A stretch of 6,367 bases of DNA, taken from an uncultured Clostridia bacterium. GTDB taxonomy: Bacteria; Bacillota; Clostridia; Christensenellales; UBA1242. Where the stretch lies: positions 1 through 6,367 of the forward strand of contig CALNBM010000051.1 in assembly GCA_937874195.1 (NCBI GenBank), read 5' to 3'. The position numbers and the translations under genes are program-made. The notes under the pieces are model-generated. The model did not search any database. It had not been told where the DNA came from and saw only the letters and a list, made by a program, of their open reading frames with translations. Of this stretch, positions 1-6,367 are shown piece by piece (position 1 is the stretch's first letter; every line of letters begins with the position of its first letter).

Positions 1-72
1 GCTATTTTCCTTGCGTAAATACTCCAATCAAAAGTTAGGGGATTACTTTTGTCGTATGCCCACATATAATTA
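1..72. repeat. Near-identical direct repeat, copy at left edge
   Basis: Bases 1-55 are identical to 3841-3895. Base 56 differs (A against T) and bases 57-72 are again identical. It encodes the end of a type A repeat (N-Y-M-W-A through Y-A-R-K-I-A) with one residue changed, Tyr here against Asn. Because the match starts at base 1, its true left boundary is unknown. Confidence 0.97.
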
Positions 73-455
73 CTAATATCAGATAAAGTTACAATCGCTT
101 GATATTCGCCTGCATCAATTTGAGAGTTTAAAGAAATAATGTAATTTACTTCATCGCCCGCTACATTTGGAACAATATTTAGTCCTTGCATTTCACCATT
201 ATACTCAAAATCTGTTTCGCCTTCAACTGTTGGCAAATTTATAATAGCTTTTGTTATCTTCCATTCTATTGCAACAAAAGGGGTGCCTGTAAACCAAATA
301 TAATTATTGCTAGTAAGCGTTATTATAGCAGTATAGTCTCCTGCATTTTCTTCTATGTGACCTACCACACTCATAATAGTATCATCATAATTTTGAAATT
401 TTAGTTCGTGTTGTGCTTTATTATAAACAAAACTAGTTGTAACAGCTGTTGGCTT
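1..455 (-). repeat. Partial six-domain unit: first two A domains
   Basis: Two type A repeats begin a further unit that runs off the left edge. The first (455-249) has Y-N-K instead of Y-N-G and ends W-K-I-T-K-A. The second (248-1) carries the position-two signature A-G-D-E and N-Y-M-W. It ends with W-S-I-Y-A-R-K-I-A, as the A domain at 4088-3843 does. By the order seen elsewhere, the next domain beyond the edge should be a third type A repeat beginning V-P-T, followed by a wide type B repeat. Confidence 0.78.
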
Positions 456-3400
456 TTGTAACTCTAATGGATTAATAGTAAGTGTGCCCGAAATAAATAT
501 TAAAATATAGTTATCAAAATCCGGGGAATCAATAAGAGTGATAGGGTAATCTCCAATATCACTGTCTATGGTTGCATTTGTTGTAAGTTGGATAATATCT
601 AATAAACTAGAATCATCCAATAAGCCCTCATGACCAAAGAACAGTTCGGGATTTTCTTCACCATAGTTTTTGCTTGCATCATTTGCGGTGATAGTTAAAG
701 TTGCAGGAGTAATTTCCCACGTTAAGTCAATAGTTCTTTCTTCGACTGTTCCTTCAACCCATATATAATTATCATCTAGTGTTATGGAAATAACATAATT
801 TTCAACTCGAACATTTCGAGCAGATATTTCACCAGTAACTGTCATTATATCGTAATCCACATATAGATATGTTGGAGTTATATCATAGCCAACGTACTCA
901 AACAAGTTAGTTTCTAATTTTGGTCTAACAATTCCACCTTTTGGATTTATTGTAAGCCAGCCATTATTAAACTCAAAATAATAGTTGATTGATAAAGCAG
1001 TACCTGTTCGCACTTCAATTAAGTATGGAGTTGCGCTAGAATTTATCGCAGTAACCGCATCGCCTTCAAAGGAGAATTCTCCGGAAATAGCATTATCTTT
1101 ATTATCACCAACCGCAAACCCAGCAAAATCTAAATCTGTGGTGGTTTTAGGATTGCCATTAAATGCGTAAGGCGAACCGTTATAAGTCATAGTAATTGAA
1201 TTTGCAGTAACACTCAACGCAATTTTTGTTATTTCCCATGCGATTATTATATCGCCAGTTGCGTTTGCATTATCCCAGTTATAGTTATGATTATCAACAA
1301 GTGTTATTACTGCATCATATTCGCCTGCATTTTTATAAATATTTCCAGATATAGTTACATTTTCATCTGGTAAATCTATAACTACTAATTCTTGTTCTAA
1401 GCCGTTATATTCAAAATCACTTTTACCTGCTGTTGGTACGGTTAATAATATAGGTGTTATATACCATGGCAATATCTTATCTGTTGTTGTACCATCCGAC
1501 CAGCTGTGATTGCTATTTTTTAATGTGATTTTAGCATTATATGAACCAACGGTTATGCCCACATTTCCTGTAATATTATAATATTCACTTTCTAAAATGG
1601 CCGGGCTTATATTAAATCCAGTGTAAATAAAGTACTCGGTGGTTATAATAGTTGGGATTTCTACCACAAATGGTGTGATATACCAACTTATTTTTACCTC
1701 TTCAGCACCACCGCCCATCCATCTGTAATTGTCGGTTTTTAAAGAATAAATTGCCTCATAAGAGCCAACCTCTGTTGCAAAGTTTCCCATCACATTCATA
1801 GTGTTACTATCATAACCGTCTACTACAATTATTTTTTCTATTCCATCATAACCAAAAGAGGTTGTAACTGCTGTAGGTTTAGCCAATAATTTATGAGTGA
1901 CTTGGAGCATGTTGTCAACAGTAGAAATTGTATAGTTAATTGCAGATAATTCACCGGTAACAATAATTGGATAAAATCCCACAACACTTTCTTTAATTGC
2001 TGTAGTAGTTAAAATTATTTCTCCCGATATAACTTGGTTTAATTCTTTTACTAAGTCTTCACCAAGCAATCCAGACACTGTATAAGTTAAAGATGAGTTA
2101 TCTTCGTCAAACTGCCTTTCTTGGTAATTTGCAGTTATTGTCAAACTGGTTTTTGTAATATACCAAATTAAATCAAAAGACTGTGCTCCACCACCCTGCC
2201 AAGTATAGTTATTATCAAGCGTTATTGTTAGTGTATAGGTGTTAACATTTTTTCCAATTTCGCCCGTTAGTGACATAATGCCAGCAATATAATTTGCGTC
2301 AAACTTAGTGCTAATATTTATATCATAGCCTGTATAACTAAGCGAGTTTACAATTAGTGTTGGTTTAAAAATGTTATCATTAGTGGTAATAGTTAATTCG
2401 CCATTAACAGGGATAATAGTATAGTTATCTGCCGTTCCCATACTATCAATAGTAATAGGATAAGGACTGCCACTAACAGGGCTATCCTGCAAAGCAGTTG
2501 TTGATAAAATTATGTCGCCAATAATAACACTCTCAGTGTCCAAACCTTTAAGTCCTGAAATCACATAAGTTAAAGCTGGATTGACTTCGCCATAAACTTT
2601 GGTTTTATTTTCCGCAGTGATAGTTAAATTTGCTTTTGTTATGGACCAGGAAATATTTGTTATATCTGCAACAGTATCATTCTCCCATGTGTAATTTGCA
2701 TTATCTTTTAGAGATATAACAACATTGTAAGTTCCAACATCTTTTTGTGTGCGATTGGTTATATTCATAGTGTTTTCGTCAAAATTATTTAAGCCGAGCG
2801 TTTGTTCAATACCACTATATTCAAATGTTGACGGACCGCTCACGGTTGGAATTGTTAACTGTTTAGGAACTATTGTAAGATTTCCATTTGCTAATTCAAT
2901 ACTATAATTATCAGCAGTTAAAACATTTTCAAAAATAATAGCATAAGGACTGCCACTAACCGGGCTGTCCGCCAAAGCGGTTGTAGATAATAAAATTCCG
3001 CCATTTATAACGCTCTCTAGGTCGCCACCTAGTAAGCCTTCAACTATATAAGTTAAGATTGGATTTTCGTCGCCGTAGGTTTTAGTTTTATTTTCAGCTG
3101 TAATAGTTAATGGTGCTTTTGTTATATCCCAAGTTAGCTGAGTATTATTAGCTCCGCCCCATGAATAGTTTGCATCAAGCAAAACAGAAATAACATAACT
3201 TGTTCCACTAACATTTCGAGCAGAAGTTTCGCCGGTTACTGTCATAATGCTAGTGTTTAAATTATTAAAGGTTGGTGTTATGTTTTCGCCATTATAAATA
3301 AAAGAACTTTTTACTAATGTTGGTTTAACAACTCCGCCTTGTGGCGAAATTGTTAAAGTTCCCGAAACAAACACAAATTCATAGTTAGCACATAAAGCAG

Positions 3401-6367
3401 TGCCTGTTGAAACTGTTATTTCATAATTGCCAATTCCAACACCAGCAGTTGCTGTGGTGGTTATTGCAAACACACCTGAAATAGCACCGCTTAGTTGACT
3501 ATCGCCCTCTTTAAACCCGTCAAAATTTAAGTCGGTTGTGGTGCCAGCATCTCCATTGAACGATGGAATAGCCTCACCATATTCAATGGTTTTATCAAAT
3601 GCGATTACTGTTAAAGTTGCTTTTGTTATGGACCAGGAAATGTTTTTGTCAGCAGTTGCATCACCACTAGCCCAATTATAGTTATTACTATTTATCAGTG
3701 ATAAAGTTGCAGTGTAAGAACCAACATTAGTTTGCTTATGACCTGTAACGGTTATAAGGCTTTCATCGAATAATGTAATAGGAAGCTCTTGTTCTAATCC
3801 GTTATACACAAAAGAAATTACACCGCTTGCTGTTGGAACTGCTATTTTCCTTGCGTAAATACTCCAATCAAAAGTTAGGGGATTACTTTTGTCGTTTGCC
3901 CACATATAATTATTGGTATCTTTTAAAGAAACATAAGTAGTATAGTTCCCAACAGTAATTTTTTCGTTATTAGTTATTTCATATAAGATTTCTTCACCTG
4001 CAATAAAAGGAAGAATCAATAGTGTGTGAGAATCACCATTATATTCAAATTCGATTTCACTATTAATTGTTGGAATTCCAACTGTGGATTTTAATATTTC
4101 CCAATTAATTTCAACTGGTTCAATATCTCCGTTTATCCAAGTGTAGTTTGCATTTTTTAAAGTTATAATTGCATTATAACTGTTAGCATTTACACCTGTA
4201 TTCCCTGTTATATTCATAGCAAAATTATTAAAGTTTTGAATGTTTAGTGTTTGTTCAACGCCATTATATATAAGCGTGCGGTCTTCAACTAAGGCTGTTG
4301 GCTTAATTAATTCTTGTGCTGTTATTGTCAGTGTGCCTGTATAAAAATCTATGTTATAATTATCAAAACTAGGGGAACCAACAAGAGTGATAGGATAAAC
4401 TCCAATATCACTATTAACCGTGGCAATAGTTGTAAGGGTGATAATATTTAAAATGCTCTCATCATCTTTTAAGCCACTATGAGTAAAAGTAAGAACAGGA
4501 AGTTCTCCGCCATAAACTTTTACTTTATTATCCGCTGTGATTATTAAAGTGGATTTTATTATCTCCCAATTAATACTAAATAATTTTTCGCTCGCATCCT
4601 CCCACTCGTGATTATTATCAAGCGTTATTGTTATAACATAATTTCCTACATTTTTTTGATTTATGTCTCCTGCAGTTGCCATAATTGACATATTAAAGTT
4701 TGTTAGCCTTGAAATTATATTAATATTTGCGCCTTCATACACTATTTGAGCAGGTGTTAGTGTTGGTTTAACTATGCCACCTTTTGGCGTAACTGTTAAC
4801 TTCCCATCATGCAATTCAAAATTATAGTTTTGTGATGTTGGTAAAACGCTTGAAATAATAATATCATACTCGCCAACAATGGAAGTTTCGTCAACCGTTG
4901 TTGCACTTCCTTCAAAAATAAAACTTCCCACTATTGAATTTGTTTCATCATCTCCTATTTTAAAGCCGGCAAATGACACATCAAAAGTTGGCAATTCATC
5001 ATCGCCATAAGTCATAGTTTTATTATTAGCGGTAACTATTAAATTTGCTTTGGTTATTTGCCAAGAAATTGCTATATTGTCTGTGCTTTCTTCTGCGTTA
5101 TCCCATCTATGGTTATCTTTATCTAACAAAGAGATTGTTAACACATAGTTATTTACATTTTCTGCTTGATTACTATTGTCAAGTATTTCCATATCGGTTG
5201 CATCAAAGTTGTTAAGTTGTAATGTTTGAATTTCGCCATTATAAATAAGGAAAGATTCGATTGCAGTTGGAATAGTAAGTTTTGCAGGTATTATTTCCCA
5301 CGCTAACGAAATATCATTTCTCGTTCCATCATCCCACATAAAGTTTGCATCTGTTAATCTGACTAACGCAAAATATGAGCCAACAACAATTTGCGATTGA
5401 ACTATAACTTCATAATAATCTTCATCACCTGCCATTGCTGGTAACACGGTAGGAATTTGAGCAGTGTTTTTTATATAAACTAAATTGCTTTGAATTATTG
5501 GCGAAAGTAAAACTGCTTCTCCTATACGCCAAGTAAATTCTATTATTTCGTTAGTTCCGCCCACCCATTGATAGTTATCTAAATCATTTAAAGATACTGT
5601 TGCTGTATACTCTCCTGCCTCTGTTTCTTTATGCCCACTAATAAGCATATTGCTATCTACACCAATAACATTAAGGATTTTTTCCGTTCCATCGTATGCA
5701 AAAAGAATACTACCGCTTACTGTTGGTTTTGTTAGTAATTTATGAGTTACTGTTAGTTTTCCGCTTAAAACTGACAAATTATAGTTTTCTGCTGTTAAAG
5801 CATTCACAAAATAAATATCGTACGGACTATTATTTACCGGACTATTTAAAAGCGCGGTTGTTTGAAGTTCTATTCCTCCTAAAATTACTGTATTAATATC
5901 TGCCGTAATATCATCGCCAACTAATCCCTCTACTTTATATGTTAACAACGGATTGGCGGAATTATAAATTTTAATTTTATCTTCTGCTGTGATAGTTAAG
6001 TTTACTTTTAAAATTGACCAATTTAATATTATTGTGTTATTAGAATCCTCTTCCCCTTCTTCTAATTTCCATGCATAGTTTTCATTTAACTCTATAATAA
6101 TTTCATAACTTATTTCATTAACATTTTTTGCTAGTATTGTGCCCGTTTTAGTCATAATCTCGCTATCGAAGTTAAGTATGACAGGCGTTATATCTTCCCC
6201 TGCATAATTAAAAATTGATTGTTCAAGCGTTGGCTTAATAACTCCGCTTTGTGGCAAGATTGTTAAAACACCTTTAACAAAATTAAATGCATAGTTAAGC
6301 GAGTTTGCCGAACCTATTTCAATATTAATATCATACTCATCCGCTCCACTAGCGGCAGTCGCCGTCG
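1..6367 (-). CDS. Giant repetitive surface protein, MBG/YGX-type and Ig-like repeats, partial at both ends
   Basis: One minus-strand frame has no stop codon in 2121 complete codons, and neither end of the gene is inside the window. The product is at least about 230 kDa. It consists of 17 type A repeats (K-P-T start, Y-x-G, V-G-x-Y, N-Y-x-W, W-x-I-T-K end) interleaved with 10 type B repeats (L-T-I-T-A-x-x-K-x-x-Y-G start, T-T-A, N-Y, G-x-L-T-I end). Type B matches my recollection of the MBG 'YGX-type' domains found in large secreted bacterial proteins. Type A resembles Y-N-G repeats common in Bacillota surface proteins, but I cannot name its family with confidence. The composition is rich in Thr, Asn, Ile, Asp and Glu. 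Arg is scarce (about 18 by hand count) and there is one Cys, which fits an extracellular, acidic, rod-like stalk. An adhesin or cell-wall protein role is inferred. No catalytic motif, membrane segment, signal peptide or sorting signal is visible. Confidence 0.95.
456..1880 (-). repeat. Six-domain repeat unit A-A-A-Bw-A-Bn
   Basis: This is a complete unit of 475 residues. Type A domains lie at 1880-1668, 1667-1446 and 1445-1224. A wide type B lies at 1223-927, type A at 926-705 and narrow type B at 704-456. The first two A domains exit through W-Y-I-T-P rather than W-x-I-T-K-A. The wide B has M-T-Y-N-G-S-P-Y, so its YGX signature is altered. It ends K-G-G-I-V-R-P-K-L, where other copies have K-P-T-L. 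The narrow B retains N-Y-G-E-E-N-P and pairs with the short narrow B at 4553-4305 in length (249 bp each) and in its S-D-I-G-x-Y-P-I-T-L core. Confidence 0.82.
2460..2507. repeat. 48-bp similar segment in neighbouring narrow B domains, copy 1
   Basis: It matches 2943-2990 at 42 of 48 positions, with the first 18 bases identical. It encodes the L-S-T-T-A-L to S-P-V-S-G-S-P-Y core of a narrow type B repeat. The equivalent segment of the narrow B at 6005-5730 is more diverged. Confidence 0.88.
2630..2654. repeat. 25-bp exact repeat at A-to-B junction, copy 1
   Basis: It is identical to 3617-3641. It encodes the I-S-W-S-I-T-K-A exit of a type A repeat and the first base or two of the following type B repeat. 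This is the tightest nucleotide match at any of the A-B junctions. Confidence 0.9.
2943..2990. repeat. 48-bp similar segment in neighbouring narrow B domains, copy 2
   Basis: This is the partner of 2460-2507, 483 bp away, which is the distance of one A-Bn pair. It supports a relatively recent duplication of, or sequence exchange between, the narrow B domains at 3116-2859 and 2633-2367. Confidence 0.88.
3617..3641. repeat. 25-bp exact repeat at A-to-B junction, copy 2
   Basis: It is identical to 2630-2654 and lies at the exit of the third A domain of the 4304-2859 unit. The downstream B domains differ in type (wide here, narrow at the partner), so the match is confined to the junction. Confidence 0.9.
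3841..3912. repeat. Near-identical direct repeat, internal copy
   Basis: This is the partner of bases 1-72, with 71 of 72 positions identical by direct comparison. From 3913 rightwards the two copies diverge quickly although both continue to encode the same type of domain. Confidence 0.97.
4305..5729 (-). repeat. Six-domain repeat unit A-A-A-Bw-A-Bn
   Basis: This is a complete unit of 475 residues. Three type A domains lie at 5729-5502, 5501-5283 and 5282-5049. A wide type B domain follows at 5048-4770 and carries M-T-Y-G-D-D and a K-G-G-I-V-K-P-T exit. A type A domain lies at 4769-4554 and a narrow type B domain at 4553-4305. The second A domain belongs to a position-specific subtype with A-G-D-E and a final F-M-W instead of N-Y-x-W, and its usual Y-x-G is replaced by Y-I-K. 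The narrow B is a short 83-residue form with S-D-I-G-x-Y-P-I-T-L and F-D-N-Y. It is closely matched by the narrow B at 704-456. The unit has exactly the same length as the one at 1880-456. Confidence 0.82.
5730..6367 (-). repeat. Partial six-domain unit: end of wide B, A, narrow B
   Basis: This is the C-terminal half of a repeat unit whose beginning lies beyond the right edge. The first domain, 6367-6237, is the end of a wide type B repeat; its closing L-T-I-L-P-Q-S-G-V-I-K-P-T resembles the wide B at 3620-3327. A type A domain follows at 6236-6006, with an acidic loop (E-E-G-E-E-D) before its final tryptophan. A narrow type B domain occupies 6005-5730. In that domain the usual Y-G is replaced by Y-N-S, although the following N-P-x-L-T-Y and the S-P-V-x-x-S-P-Y motif are kept. 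It ends T-H-K-L-L-T, the same junction as the narrow B at 2150-1881. Confidence 0.8.

Larger units (their letters stand above)
1..2366 (-). repeat. Super-repeat copy 2 (period about 3.84 kb)
   Basis: This is the partner of the series at 3841-6236, with the same ten-domain order. The shortest domains match in length (narrow B of 249 bp in both copies, 704-456 and 4553-4305). The copy reaches the left edge and may continue past it. Confidence 0.7.
1881..2858 (-). repeat. Extra four-domain block A-Bn-A-Bn
   Basis: This 326-residue block interrupts the regular six-domain order. It holds type A at 2858-2634, narrow type B at 2633-2367, type A at 2366-2151 and narrow type B at 2150-1881. The first A opens T-I-P-T and closes N-I-S-W-S-I-T-K-A, like the third A of a regular unit, but a narrow B follows it where a wide B would be expected. 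The first narrow B shares S-P-V-S-G-S-P-Y with the preceding narrow B. The last narrow B has lost the Y-G signature (R-Q-F-D-E-D-N) while keeping S-L-T-Y and T-T-A. An expansion of the A-Bn pair by unequal recombination would explain the block; this is inference. Confidence 0.75.
2859..4304 (-). repeat. Six-domain repeat unit A-A-A-Bw-A-Bn
   Basis: This is a complete unit of 482 residues. Type A domains lie at 4304-4089, 4088-3843 and 3842-3621. A wide type B domain lies at 3620-3327, type A at 3326-3117 and narrow type B at 3116-2859. The second A domain ends in an unusual W-S-I-Y-A-R-K-I-A instead of W-x-I-T-K-A. The same ending recurs in the A domain at the left edge of the window. The wide B begins with an I-E-Y-G-E motif and contains the only cysteine of the visible protein (codon 3390-3392, in A-L-C-A-N-Y). 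The narrow B has T-Y-G-D-E-N-P and S-P-V-S-G-S-P-Y, and is most like the narrow B that follows at 2633-2367. Confidence 0.82.
3841..6236 (-). repeat. Super-repeat copy 1 (period about 3.84 kb)
   Basis: The domain series A-Bn-A-A-A-Bw-A-Bn-A-A here recurs in the same order and spacing at 1-2366. Landmark offsets are nearly constant: 3840 at the W-S-I-Y-A-R-K-I end, 3849 at the S-P-x-F-D-N-Y narrow B, and 3849 at the T-H-K-L-L junction (5741 against 1892). Similarity outside the landmarks is moderate, so most of the duplication is old. Upstream of this stretch the match fails, because the domain before it is a wide B here (6367-6237) and a narrow B in copy 2 (2633-2367). Confidence 0.7.

Noticed and set aside
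186..404. Plus-strand open frame of 72 codons
   Set aside because: It lies wholly antisense to the repeat protein, has no recognisable domain and no convincing ribosome binding site, and its aromatic-rich composition is what reverse reading of this AT-rich gene gives.
985..1170. Plus-strand open frame of 61 codons
   Set aside because: It is antisense to a wide type B domain whose minus-strand frame is clearly coding. No family resemblance was seen.
1..3912. The 72-bp direct repeats as mobile element target sites or recombination attachment sites
   Set aside because: Both copies encode the same domain ending in frame, and the intervening 3.8 kb is ordinary repeat-domain coding sequence with no transposase or integrase.
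5696..5896. Plus-strand open frame of 66 codons, leucine-rich and superficially membrane-like
   Set aside because: The Leu and Tyr runs arise from antisense reading of Lys-, Asn- and Thr-rich codons. It overlaps an A and a B domain of the coherent minus-strand frame.
1..6367. CRISPR array or non-coding satellite as explanation of the repeats
   Set aside because: Repeat periods are about 200-300 bp and 1.4 kb and diverged, with no short identical repeats and spacers. The reading frame is preserved through every repeat, so they are protein domains.
1..6367. Genetic code with TGA read as tryptophan
   Set aside because: About 35 tryptophans at conserved positions are all TGG and no TGA occurs in frame, so nothing points to the alternative code.
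1..6367. A new multi-gene biological system
   Set aside because: Only one gene is present and its content is explained by known kinds of surface-protein repeats. Neighbouring genes that might show a system are outside the window.

Overview
The window lies inside one very large coding sequence on the minus strand. Reading the reverse complement in the frame whose codons occupy plus-strand triplets starting at position 3, all 2121 complete codons from 6365 down to 3 lack a stop. The frame is open at both edges, so start, signal peptide, C-terminal anchor, promoter and terminator all lie outside. No intergenic stretch, RNA gene, CRISPR array or mobile element is present.

The protein is built almost entirely from two kinds of extracellular beta-sandwich-like repeat. 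Type A (17 copies, about 70-82 residues) begins with a K-P-T or I-P-T motif, has a Y-x-G motif, a V-G-x-Y strand and an N-Y-x-W motif, and ends in W-x-I-T-K-A. Type B (10 copies, one of them partial) begins L-T-I-T-A-x-x-K-x-x-Y-G and resembles the MBG 'YGX-type' domains of bacterial surface proteins. Type B has a narrow form (83-92 residues) and a wide form (93-99 residues).

In protein order (high to low coordinates) the layout is: end of a unit, Bw-A-Bn (6367-5730); unit A-A-A-Bw-A-Bn (5729-4305); the same unit again (4304-2859); an extra A-Bn-A-Bn block (2858-1881); the same unit again (1880-456); and the first two A domains of a further unit (455-1). The extra block and two units together create a super-repeat of about 3.84 kb. 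Its clearest trace is that bases 1-72 match 3841-3912 with one mismatch.

The organism is probably a low-GC bacterium (about one third G+C by spot counts). Large Bacillota or Mycoplasmatota-like gut or environmental lineages with giant repetitive surface proteins are the natural guess, but the sequence does not prove it. Tryptophan is always TGG and no TGA occurs in frame, which favours the standard bacterial code. The likely role is a cell-surface stalk or adhesin, with any binding or anchoring domain outside the window. I found no evidence for a new multi-gene system. The points of interest are the nested repeat architecture and signs that the left edge is an assembly break in a repeat.
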